From Streptomyces sp. NBC_00154 (GTDB lineage: Bacteria; Actinomycetota; Actinomycetes; Streptomycetales; Streptomycetaceae): 64,000 bases of DNA. Where the stretch lies: NCBI RefSeq assembly GCF_026342835.1, contig NZ_JAPEMI010000001.1, forward strand, positions 7,880,501-7,944,500, read 5' to 3'. Under the pieces are notes generated by a model. The model was given only the letters and a program-made list of their open reading frames with translations. It did not search any database and had not been told where the DNA came from. The translations under genes were made by a program, and so were the position numbers. How positions within the stretch are numbered: the stretch's first letter is position 1; every line of letters begins with the position of its first letter. Positions 43,678 to 51,389 of the stretch are shown here, in pieces.

Positions 43678-44928
43678 ACCCTGCGCTTGCCGAATACCTC
43701 ATCCATGCTGATCAGGCCGCATGTTGGTACTCGTGGAGGGTGCCGCCAAGCCGCGCTCGGCGTCGTATGTCCAGACGGGCGATCCGGTCCGGGTCCTCGA
43801 TCGGAGCGGGCAGCGGGTGGAGGGGGCGGGCGTTTGCCAGGCCCTGGTGCGGCCTGTGCTCGTTGTAGAACGTCTCGAACTCGCGCAGGGCGTGCAGGAG
43901 ATGACGCTGATCCCAGATCAACGTGCGGTCCAGCAGTTCTCGCCTGCAGGTCTGCACCCACCGCTCCATGATCGAGTTCATTCTCGGCATCCGGACGCCG
44001 CTGAGCACGACCTCGATGCCCGCGTCCTGGAGCACCTCGTCGAACAACCGCGGGAACTTCCCGTCCCGGTCCCGGATCAGATAGCGCGCCCGGCAGCCGG
44101 CGCCCCCGAGGTCCATGACAAGATTCCTCGCCGCCTGGACCACCCAGGACGCGGTGGGATGCGCGGTCGCGCCCAGGATCCGGATCCGGCGGTTCGCGTG
44201 CTCGATCGCGGCGAACACGTACAAGCGGGCCCCAGACAGGGTGACGGCCTCGAAGAAGTCGCAGGCCAGCAGCGCGTCGGCCTGGGAGCGCAGGAAGTCC
44301 GCCCACGTGCTGCACGCGCGTGCGGGTGCCGGGTCGATCCCGGCCTCCTTCAAGATCTCCCAGACCGTGGATGCCGCCACCTTCACCCCGAGCACGAGCA
44401 ACTCACCATGCACGCGCCGATAGCCCCAGCCTGGATTTTCCCTGGCCAGGCGCAGCACCAGCGCTCGGATCGAGCGCACGGTGCGCGGCCGGCCTCCGCG
44501 CTTCGGCCGGGACCGGGCGGCGTGCCGACGAGCGATGAGATTACGGTGCCAGCGCAGCAGCGTGTCCGGCCGCACCAGCAGTCGCATCCGGCGCAGCACC
44601 TGTCGCGGCAAGCCCTGGAGCAACGCGGCCAGGAACGCCCGGTCGCTCGCGTGGAACCGGACCCGCTGCCCGTTAAGCTGCCGCTCCAGGACCGCGATCT
44701 GATGGCGCAGGGCCAGGATCTGCACATCCTTCTCGCGGCCGCTCATCGGCAGCAGCCGCAGCACCGCGAACGCGTTCGTCACACCCAGGTACGCCAGTCT
44801 CAGCAGCACGACCGATCATCATGCCGCGCCCACCACCGACCGCGCGAGAGCGCCGACTCGGGCAACCACTGGCCGACACCCAAACCCGCTCCCACCTGCA
44901 TGGATGAGGTATTCGGCAAGGGCAGGGT
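43678..44928 (-). mobile_element. IS element with an integrase-core transposase
   Basis: Long inverted ends: ACCCTGCGCTTGCCGAATAC onward (43678-43708) matches the complement of 44898-44928 with one mismatch over 31 bp. One transposase gene fills the interior. No convincing target duplication was found, so the exact outer edges are uncertain. It has inserted into or beside a tyrosine integrase gene. Confidence 0.72.
43712..44809 (-). CDS. IS3/IS481-like transposase (integrase core)
   Basis: 365 residues. The N-terminal part (EKDVQILALRHQIAVLERQL, then RPDTLLRWHRNLIARRH) is the usual HTH region. The rve core shows LLACDFFEAVTL (D), RYLIRDRDGKFP (D) and PRMNSIMERWVQTCRREL (E), then YNEHRPHQGLANARPL. 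Intact. Single-ORF architecture without OrfA favours IS481-like over classical IS3. Confidence 0.82.
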   Translation of the reverse strand: MLLRLAYLGVTNAFAVLRLLPMSGREKDVQILALRHQIAVLERQLNGQRVRFHASDRAFLAALLQGLPRQVLRRMRLLVRPDTLLRWHRNLIARRHAARSRPKRGGRPRTVRSIRALVLRLARENPGWGYRRVHGELLVLGVKVAASTVWEILKEAGIDPAPARACSTWADFLRSQADALLACDFFEAVTLSGARLYVFAAIEHANRRIRILGATAHPTASWVVQAARNLVMDLGGAGCRARYLIRDRDGKFPRLFDEVLQDAGIEVVLSGVRMPRMNSIMERWVQTCRRELLDRTLIWDQRHLLHALREFETFYNEHRPHQGLANARPLHPLPAPIEDPDRIARLDIRRRARLGGTLHEYQHAA

Positions 44929-44934
44929 CGTGAC

Positions 44935-45171
44935 GAACGGGTGCCAGTCGGGACCACACTGCATGATCTTCGCCACTACTACGCGAGTTTGCTGATCAAG
45001 CACCGCGAGTCCGTGAAGACCGTCCAGAAGCGCCTGGGGCACTCAAAGCCGAGCATCACGCTCGACACGTACACCCACCTCTGGATGGAAGACGAGGACA
45101 CGACCCGGGCCGCAGTCGAAGCAGCGCTCGGCGATGTGCCCCCGATGTGCCCTGGTAGGCAGGCCGGATGA
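44935..45171 (+). pseudogene. Tyrosine integrase, C-terminal fragment
   Basis: VGTTLHDLRHYYASLLIKHR, then VQKRLGHSKPSITLDTYTHL, is the last part of a phage-type integrase with the HxLRH box, the LGH box and the catalytic tyrosine. The rest is missing at the border of the IS to its left. No tRNA or att-like direct repeat was recognised beside it. Confidence 0.78.
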
Positions 45172-45304
45172 CTCTTCGCGCAGGTCAGGGCCGTGCCCGG
45201 ACAGATCAAGGGTATCCGTACGAGCGAACGCCCGACCTGCTCATTCACGCCATGAGCGGGTTGACCAGCGCAAACCAGTCGCGGTGAATCCCGTGAAGCT
45301 GTGA

Positions 45305-46201
45305 TCAGCGCTCGCCCGCCGGGCCGCCCGTCAGCACCGCCAGGGCCGCTGCCAGGGCCGGCTGACGTTCCGACCCGGCGCGCACCAGTGCCTCGATGAC
45401 CCGGCCGCGGCCCGGCAGCGGCAGCACGGCCGTTCCCGGGGGCGGGCTGTCGCACAGCAGGTTCGGCAGGACCGTCACGGCGTGTCCGGTCGCCACGATC
45501 GACAGGGCCGAGCGCAGATCGACGCAGCTGTGCTCGATCCGGGGCGTGAAGCCGGCGTTCCGGCAGGCGTGCACCAGGATCTCGCGGCAGGTGCTGGGCT
45601 CCGGGGCCGAGATCCATGCCAGGTCGCGCAGCACACCGAGCCCGTCCTCGCGCACCGACGCGACGAGCTTGTCCGGTACGGCCACCACCAGCGGGTCGTC
45701 GAAGAGCGGTACCGCGATCGTGCCGCTCGGCGGTGGGGTGCCGAGCAGGTGGTAGCGGTACGACACCGCGAGATCGAGTCCCTGCTGTCTCAGCAGGGGC
45801 ACCGCGTCCTCCGGCTCGGACTGGACGATCATCGGCCGCAACCGCGGATGGCGCGCGACGAGCTCCGCCACGAGCGGCGCGGCGACCGCGCTGATGGCGC
45901 TCGGCGCGCAGCCGATTTTCAGCTCACCGCTGAGGTCGTCGTCCAGGGCCCGCACGGCACCCTCGGCCCGCTCGAGCGCCGCGAGGACGTGCTCGCACTC
46001 CGCCGCGAGCGCCGCCCCGGCGGCGGTCAGCCGCAGCGTGCGGCCCTCACGGTGCACCAGAGGGGCACCGGCCTCGGACTCCAGGGTGCGCAGTTGCTGC
46101 GAAACGGCGGACGAGGTGACGCCGTGCAGATCGGCGACCGAGCCGACCCTTCCGTGTTGGGCCAGGTCACGGAGCATGACCATGCGCTTCACATCAAGCA
46201 T
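45305..46201 (-). CDS. LysR-family transcriptional regulator
   Basis: 298 residues. The N-terminal HTH is typical (MVMLRDLAQHGRVGSVADLH, then SSAVSQQLRTLESEAGAPLV), and the effector domain runs from GELKIGCAPSAISAVAAPLV to ALVRAGSERQPALAAALAVL. It is divergent from the SDR gene with 71 bp between, the classical LysR arrangement, so the SDR is the likely target. TTAGTTCAGCTTAAC in the gap has the T-N11-A form. Confidence 0.9.
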   Translation of the reverse strand: MLDVKRMVMLRDLAQHGRVGSVADLHGVTSSAVSQQLRTLESEAGAPLVHREGRTLRLTAAGAALAAECEHVLAALERAEGAVRALDDDLSGELKIGCAPSAISAVAAPLVAELVARHPRLRPMIVQSEPEDAVPLLRQQGLDLAVSYRYHLLGTPPPSGTIAVPLFDDPLVVAVPDKLVASVREDGLGVLRDLAWISAPEPSTCREILVHACRNAGFTPRIEHSCVDLRSALSIVATGHAVTVLPNLLCDSPPPGTAVLPLPGRGRVIEALVRAGSERQPALAAALAVLTGGPAGER

Positions 46202-46272
46202 TAGTTCAGCTTAACAAGTTCGGTAGTAAAGGTAGCTGGACTTGGCTATTCTTCTGCGGTCATCCTCGGCGC

Positions 46273-46875
46273 ATGAAGGTCGTACTCATCGGAGCAAGTG
46301 GCACTCTCGGCCAGGCGGTGCATGTCGCACTGCGTCACCGCGGACACGAGGTGATCACCGCCTCCCGCAGCAACGCGGACATCAGCGTCGACATCACCGA
46401 TCCGGCGTCCATCGCCGCCCTGTACAAGAAGGTCGGACGGGTCGACGCGGTCGCCTCGGCCGCCGGCACCGTCCCGTGGAAACCCCTCGGCGAGCTCGGA
46501 CTCGACGACGTCCGGGCCGGCGTGGAGGGCAAGGTCCTGAGCCAGATCGAGCTGGTCCGCCAGGGCCTGGAGTTCGTGGCCGACAGCGGCTCCTACACCC
46601 TGATCACCGGCATCCTGGCACGCGAGCCCATCCTCACCGGTGCGGTCGCCTCGCTCGCCAACGGCGCGGTGGAGGCGTTCGTGCGGGCGGCGGCGATCGA
46701 ACTGCCCGCCCGGCAGCGGATCAACGCCATCAGCCCGACCGTCTTCGAGGAGGCCCTGGACGTCTTCGGCGACTACTTCCCGGGCTTCGACCCGGTCCCG
46801 GTGAGCCGGGCGGCAGCGGCCTACGTGCGCTCCGTCGAGGGGCACCAGACCGGCCAGATCTACCGCGTGGAATGA
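46273..46875 (+). CDS. Short-chain dehydrogenase
   Basis: 200 residues, a compact SDR. The cofactor motif is LIGASGTLG (residues 5-13), followed by ITASRSNADISVDITDPASI, VDAVASAAGTVPW, and GSYTLITGILAREPILTGAV in place of the usual SYK region; no classical YxxxK is seen, so catalysis may differ. NADPH preference is suggested by the basic ASRS after strand 2. It ends GHQTGQIYRVE. Regulated by the divergent LysR protein on context. Confidence 0.82.
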   Translation: MKVVLIGASGTLGQAVHVALRHRGHEVITASRSNADISVDITDPASIAALYKKVGRVDAVASAAGTVPWKPLGELGLDDVRAGVEGKVLSQIELVRQGLEFVADSGSYTLITGILAREPILTGAVASLANGAVEAFVRAAAIELPARQRINAISPTVFEEALDVFGDYFPGFDPVPVSRAAAAYVRSVEGHQTGQIYRVE

Positions 46876-47057
46876 GCCGTACGCCGTCGACCCGCCGTCC
46901 GTGCCGGGCGCCGCGGCCCGGCCGGGATTCTGCGGACATCCGAATCTGCGGAGAGCCGAACCATGGCAGGCACTTCATTCGGCGCGCGGCGGGCGGCACA
47001 GTCGGTGCGACACCCGAATCGTGAGTCGGCGCCATATTGACAACAGGGGGACGGAAC

Positions 47058-47111
47058 ATGAACAAGGACGTGGGCTGGAACGGGAAACCCCGGCGGAGCA
47101 ACCATGTCTGA
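47058..47111 (+). CDS. 17-residue leader ORF overlapping the racemase start
   Basis: GGGGGACGG lies 3-4 bases before ATG 47058. The frame encodes MNKDVGWNGKPRRSNHV and stops at 47109-47111, eight bases inside the racemase gene (ATG 47104). The overlap suggests translational coupling or a leader-peptide switch. A tiny peptide product is possible but not shown. Confidence 0.4.
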   Translation: MNKDVGWNGKPRRSNHV

Positions 47112-47826
47112 GCACACGGTCCTGAAGATAGGTCTGGTGGGTGGTCTGAGTTTTCCGTCGACCATTACCTACTACGACCGCATCAACCGTGCCGTCAACA
47201 GGCGACTGGGAAAGGCGCATTCGCCGCGGATCGTTCTGGAAAGCCTTGATTTCCAGCCCATGGTGGAATGGATAGCGGCACGCGACGGCCATGCGGTCGC
47301 CGGTGAGATCGCGGCGGCCGCCCGGCGCCTGGAGCAATCGGGGGCCGACTTCTTCGCCATCTGCTGCAACACCGTGCACGAGTACGCGGACCTGGTCGAG
47401 GAAAGCGTCGCGCTGCCCCTGATCAACATCTGCCGTGTCACCGCGGAGGAGACCGCGCGCCGCCGTGTCTCCACGGTCGGCCTGCTCGGCTCGGCCTTCT
47501 CCATGGAACAGGCCTTCTACCGGGACGAGTTCGCCGCCCAGGGCATCAAGGTGGTGACGCCCGAGCCGGACGACCGCGCCTTCATGCAGGACTCCATCGA
47601 GCGCGAACTGTGCACCGGCGACATCTCGCAGGCCACCCGTGACCGCTTCCTGCGCATCGCGCACGACCTGCTCGCCTCGGGGGCCGAGGCACTTGTCCTG
47701 GCCTGTACGGAGGTGCCGCTGGTGATCCGCGCCGAGGACATCCCCGCGCCCGTGATCGACACCGTGGACGTCCACACGGCGGCCATCGTCCGGCGCGCGC
47801 TCGGCCCTCTGGGAGGAGGAGTGTGA
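47104..47826 (+). CDS. Aspartate/glutamate racemase family protein
   Basis: 240 residues. The two catalytic cysteines of the cofactor-independent racemase family are present: FFAICCNTVHEYAD (C88) and LVLACTEVPLVI (C201). LKIGLVGGLSFPSTITYYDRINRAV at the N-terminus is the ygeA/RacX-like pattern. It probably supplies a D-amino acid or isomerises an acidic product for the pathway. First full gene of the operon; its stop overlaps the next start (TGATG). Confidence 0.85.
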   Translation: MSEHTVLKIGLVGGLSFPSTITYYDRINRAVNRRLGKAHSPRIVLESLDFQPMVEWIAARDGHAVAGEIAAAARRLEQSGADFFAICCNTVHEYADLVEESVALPLINICRVTAEETARRRVSTVGLLGSAFSMEQAFYRDEFAAQGIKVVTPEPDDRAFMQDSIERELCTGDISQATRDRFLRIAHDLLASGAEALVLACTEVPLVIRAEDIPAPVIDTVDVHTAAIVRRALGPLGGGV

Positions 47827-48833
47827 TGCGCGTGGTTCACGTCAAGATGACGGTGGCGACGGTCCTGCTCGGCTCCTACCTGGTGGCGAGCAAGCTGATC
47901 CTTCGGGAGGTGCCGGTCTTCACGGCCACGTTCTTCCGCCTGGTCAGCGCGGCCGCCGTGCTCGCGGTCGTCGTGTGGATCAAGTCGCCCCCCACCGTGC
48001 GGCCCGGACGCCGGGACAGCGCGGTGATCTTCGCGCAGGCGCTGCTCGGGGTCTTCCTGTTCAGCGTCTTCGCCATGTACGGCGTGAAGTTCACCGGCGC
48101 CATCGAGGCCGGCGTCATCCTCGGCATGGTCCCCATCTCCATCAGCCTGGTGGCCGTGCTCTTCCTGCGGGAGAGACTCTCCCGGCGCCGCGGCTGCGGG
48201 ATCGCGCTGGCGGTCGTGGGCGCGGCCGGCATCAACGCGCTCAGCGCCGGCGGCTCGGGCGGTGGGTCGAACGAGGCACTGGGCGCCCTGTTGCTGGTCT
48301 GCGCCGTCCTGTGCGAGGCCGTGTTCGTCACCTTCGGCAAGCTGCTCTCCCGCCCCCTGCCGCCGACGTGGCTGTCGCTGATCCTGTCGGTGGTGGGCGC
48401 CCTGATGTTCCTCGGTCCCGCGCTGGCCGAGACCGACGTCGCGGCTCTGGCCGACGTCTCCTGGCAGACCTGGGCGCTGATGGTCTACACGGGAGTGGCC
48501 ATCAACGGTGTGGCCGTCGTGCTCATGTACGACAGCCTGGACAGGGTGGACGCCACCGTGGTGGCGGCATTCACCGCCTTCACCCCCGTCAGCGGCGCTG
48601 TCCTTTCCGTGCTGTTGCTCGACGAGAAGCTGCACGTCTACCACCTGGTCGGAATGGCTCTGGCGGCGATCGGCATTTATTTCGTCGCCAACGAGAAGGG
48701 GCCGCGGGCCCCCGAGGAGGAGCCGGGGCCGGATGGTTCCGATTCCCGCACATCAGCTTCGGATCCTGCGGCATTTCCCCCGGTGGAAAGCCCTGCGGCG
48801 ACCGGACGCGGGTCGTCCGGCGGGCCTGGCTGA
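47826..48833 (+). CDS. EamA/DMT-family transporter
   Basis: 335 residues with ten hydrophobic helices in two EamA halves (MTVATVLLGSYLVASKLILR, and again TWALMVYTGVAINGVAVVLMYD...SGAVLSVLLLDEKLHVYHLV). The C-terminal 45 residues are polar and low-complexity. It starts within the racemase stop codon behind GGAGGAGG. It is probably an exporter of an amino acid or of the locus product. Confidence 0.87.
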   Translation: MRVVHVKMTVATVLLGSYLVASKLILREVPVFTATFFRLVSAAAVLAVVVWIKSPPTVRPGRRDSAVIFAQALLGVFLFSVFAMYGVKFTGAIEAGVILGMVPISISLVAVLFLRERLSRRRGCGIALAVVGAAGINALSAGGSGGGSNEALGALLLVCAVLCEAVFVTFGKLLSRPLPPTWLSLILSVVGALMFLGPALAETDVAALADVSWQTWALMVYTGVAINGVAVVLMYDSLDRVDATVVAAFTAFTPVSGAVLSVLLLDEKLHVYHLVGMALAAIGIYFVANEKGPRAPEEEPGPDGSDSRTSASDPAAFPPVESPAATGRGSSGGPG

Positions 48834-48948
48834 CGACCCTTCCGTTCTCCGCAATGCGGTGACCCGAACCATCGGAACCCCTTCTGGGACCGCCTGGATG
48901 ACGGCAGAGTTCAGTTGTCCAGCGAGGTACCGAGAAAGGACCGTGGAA

Positions 48949-49911
48949 ATGGTCACCGCATTTTCCGTTGAAACGACTTCGCAGAACTCCGCCGACGTTC
49001 TGGAGCAGGAACTGGCTCTCGCCTTCCCGGCCTCCGGCCCGCACGATCGCGACCTCCGTCTGAAACTGCTCAGGCGGCTGCACGCCCACTACGTCGCCTA
49101 CATGGCGGGCCCGGAGGACTTCGCGTCCATCCCCCGGCTCAACCACGACCGCTCGATCGCGGCCATCGAGGACTCCTGGTTCGCCTGGGAGGACCGCCAG
49201 GTCGACCAGGGTGACCTCCCGGCGACCGGCAAGGAGTTCCGCGACTGGTTCCTCGTCACCGCGGACCGGCACACCCAGCCGGAGTTCTGCGAGTACCTCG
49301 CGAAAGAGGCCTCGCTCAACGAGATCGCGCTCTTCTTCATGGGCGAAGAGCTCGTCGACAGCAAGTTCGACGACCTGATGGCGCTCGTGCAGATCGGCAC
49401 CCAGGGCCACACCAAGCTCACCATCGCCGAGAACTACTGGGACGAGATGGGCGAGGGCAACATCGAACACGTGCACACGCGCATGTTCGAGCACTCCGCC
49501 CGCTACATGCGCGCCCGCCTCGACGAGGCCGGCGTGGACTACTCGAACCTGCACTTCCCCGAGGCGTACGAGAACGCCGCCCTGCTGCTCGCCTACGGCA
49601 TCCACCGCCACCTCAACCCCCGCGCCCTCGGTGCCATGGGTGTTCTGGAGCAGAGCGCGTCGCCGCGCTTCCAGGCGATGGTCGACGGCTGCCGCCGCCT
49701 CGAAGTCCCCGAGGACGTCATCGACTACCAGCGCATCCATGTGCACGTCGACGCCGACCACGGCGCCGAATGGTTCGAGGGCGTCTTCGTGCCGCTCGTG
49801 GACCGCTCTCCGGAGTTGCTGCGGGAGATCTCCCTCGGCGTGCTCACCCGCGTCCGGGTGGCCAACGGCTACTACACCCGGATCTGGGACGCCATGCAGG
49901 CACTTCGCTGA
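48949..49911 (+). CDS. Iron-containing redox enzyme (haem-oxygenase-like diiron fold)
   Basis: 320 residues from ATG 48949 (GTG 48943 also possible) behind GAAAGGA. The helical core carries ligand-like motifs of haem-oxygenase-like diiron oxygenases: E120 in AKEASLNEIALFFMGEE, YWDEMGEGNIEHVH (E166, H174), and H264-x3-D268-x2-H271 in IHVHVDADHGAEW. Enzymes of this superfamily oxidise, N-oxygenate or fragment amino-acid-like substrates. One classical ligand (a His seven residues after the first Glu) is not evident. It is the likely key enzyme of the locus; substrate unknown. Confidence 0.78.
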   Translation: MVTAFSVETTSQNSADVLEQELALAFPASGPHDRDLRLKLLRRLHAHYVAYMAGPEDFASIPRLNHDRSIAAIEDSWFAWEDRQVDQGDLPATGKEFRDWFLVTADRHTQPEFCEYLAKEASLNEIALFFMGEELVDSKFDDLMALVQIGTQGHTKLTIAENYWDEMGEGNIEHVHTRMFEHSARYMRARLDEAGVDYSNLHFPEAYENAALLLAYGIHRHLNPRALGAMGVLEQSASPRFQAMVDGCRRLEVPEDVIDYQRIHVHVDADHGAEWFEGVFVPLVDRSPELLREISLGVLTRVRVANGYYTRIWDAMQALR

Positions 49912-49941
49912 CAGCGGCACACACATACACAGGGGGACGTC

Positions 49942-50955
49942 ATGTCAACAGCAGAGATACCCAAGGCAGCCGAACAGTCCGAGGACGCCGACCCGGTGCG
50001 CACCACCGGCGGGACCCCGCCCGCCGCAGCCCGCCAGAAACCGGTGCTGCTCTTCTCGCGGGCCCGGGTGACCGGACGTGACCAAGCCGTCTTCATCACC
50101 AAACTCGTCGTCGCCGCCGTACTGACCGGCGCAGGAGCGTTCCTCGCCCTGCAGGACGGTCTGCTGTTCTCGGCGGCCGGGATCGTGCTGCTCGCCGCCG
50201 TCTACACGCACATGGTGGAACTGCAGCACCAGTGCCTGCACCACAGCGCCTTCACCTCGCCCAAGCCGCACCGCGTCGTGGGCGTCCTGCTGGGCCTGCC
50301 GCTGCTCGTGTCGTACACCCACTACCGGGTCCGGCACCTGCAGCACCACAAGTACCTCGGTACGCCGCAGGACTCGGAGTTCTTCGGCTTCGACACGCGC
50401 GCCCCGCTGACGTGGGGCATGCTCTGCCGCGGCGCCTTCGACTACCGGCGGCTGGGCATCATCGCCCGCGAGGTCTACCGCAGCTGGCGAGGAACGTGGG
50501 AGTACGACGCCGGGGACATCTCCGACCGGCGCAGACGCGAGATCATCGCCGAGTACCGCTGGGCGGTGGTGCCGGTGTTCGCGGCGGTGGCACTCGCCGT
50601 CGCCGGGTACGGCGGCCCGGTACTGGAGCTGTGGCTGCTGCCCCTCCTCGTGGCCGCCCCCATGCACTTCTTCCTGGAACTGCCCGAGCACATCCTGTGC
50701 GACACGGAAGCCACCGACGTACTGCGCAACACCCGCTCCATCAAGGGGAGCTGGTTGAGCACCTGGTACACCAACGGCAACAACCTGCACGTGGAGCACC
50801 ACGCGGCCATGACGGTGGCGATCAACCGGCTGCGGGAGCGGCACGCGGAGGTGACCAGCATGGCGAAGTACGTCGAGCGGGGATACCCCACGTTCTACCT
50901 GGCGGTGCTGCGGGAAGCGGCGCGCAACTCCCGGGTCGCGGGGAGGCAGCGGTGA
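49942..50955 (+). CDS. Membrane fatty-acid-desaturase-like diiron enzyme
   Basis: 337 residues. After about 50 polar residues come paired membrane helices and the three histidine boxes of the desaturase/hydroxylase superfamily: HQCLHH (H96, H100, H101), RHLQHH (H132, H135, H136) and HVEHH (H283, H286, H287). It could desaturate or hydroxylate a lipid or a carrier-bound intermediate. It lies 30 bp after the diiron enzyme and overlaps the next gene by 4 bp. Confidence 0.87.
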   Translation: MSTAEIPKAAEQSEDADPVRTTGGTPPAAARQKPVLLFSRARVTGRDQAVFITKLVVAAVLTGAGAFLALQDGLLFSAAGIVLLAAVYTHMVELQHQCLHHSAFTSPKPHRVVGVLLGLPLLVSYTHYRVRHLQHHKYLGTPQDSEFFGFDTRAPLTWGMLCRGAFDYRRLGIIAREVYRSWRGTWEYDAGDISDRRRREIIAEYRWAVVPVFAAVALAVAGYGGPVLELWLLPLLVAAPMHFFLELPEHILCDTEATDVLRNTRSIKGSWLSTWYTNGNNLHVEHHAAMTVAINRLRERHAEVTSMAKYVERGYPTFYLAVLREAARNSRVAGRQR

Positions 50956-51314
50956 CAGCGCGGACCTTCCGGGTCGAGGTACTCGCCTCGCGGCTCGCCA
51001 CCTCCGTCTGGGACGCGGACGTCGAAGGGCTCGTCTCCGCCTCCTTCGTCCGCAACCAGATCAAGCTCCGGGTGCCGGAGGCCGACTTCAACGTCCGGCT
51101 GCGCGGCGACGGACCGGACCGCCTGACGCTGACCTTCGAGGCGGTCTTCCGGGAGTGCGGCCAGGCCCGCCGGGCGGGCGGCACCTGGTGGGACACCTGG
51201 GAGGTGGTGGCCGAGCCGGCCGAGCGGGCGGGCCGGGTCCTGGTCGAGCAGGTCCTGGCGGCCCGGCGTCGGTTCGCGGTCCTCCTCGCCGACGCGCGGC
51301 GGGAGGCGGCCTGA
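50952..51314 (+). CDS. Small hypothetical protein coupled to the desaturase
   Basis: 120 residues from GTG 50952, overlapping the desaturase stop (GTGA). It reads TFRVEVLASRLATSVWDADV, VRNQIKLRVPEADFNVRLRG, FEAVFRECGQARRAGGTWWD. Compact alpha/beta composition, no signal peptide. Coupling suggests it works with the desaturase, perhaps as an accessory subunit. Family unknown. Confidence 0.68.
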   Translation: MTARTFRVEVLASRLATSVWDADVEGLVSASFVRNQIKLRVPEADFNVRLRGDGPDRLTLTFEAVFRECGQARRAGGTWWDTWEVVAEPAERAGRVLVEQVLAARRRFAVLLADARREAA

Positions 51315-51338
51315 CTCAGGGGCGGGGCGCGCGGCATC

Positions 51339-51389
51339 GCACGGGCGGAGGTCCTCCCGTGCGGGGCGCCGCCCGCGGCAGGCGGCCCC
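51339..51389. terminator. Bidirectional terminator region
   Basis: GCACGGG (51339-51345) pairs with CCCGTGC (51356-51362), and a second GC-rich dyad follows before the convergent gene ends at 51390. It separates the plus-strand operon from the chimeric gene. Confidence 0.5.

Noticed and set aside
44941..45171. Functional integrase with nearby att site
   Set aside because: Only the C-terminal catalytic third is present, and no tRNA gene or direct repeat was found beside it.
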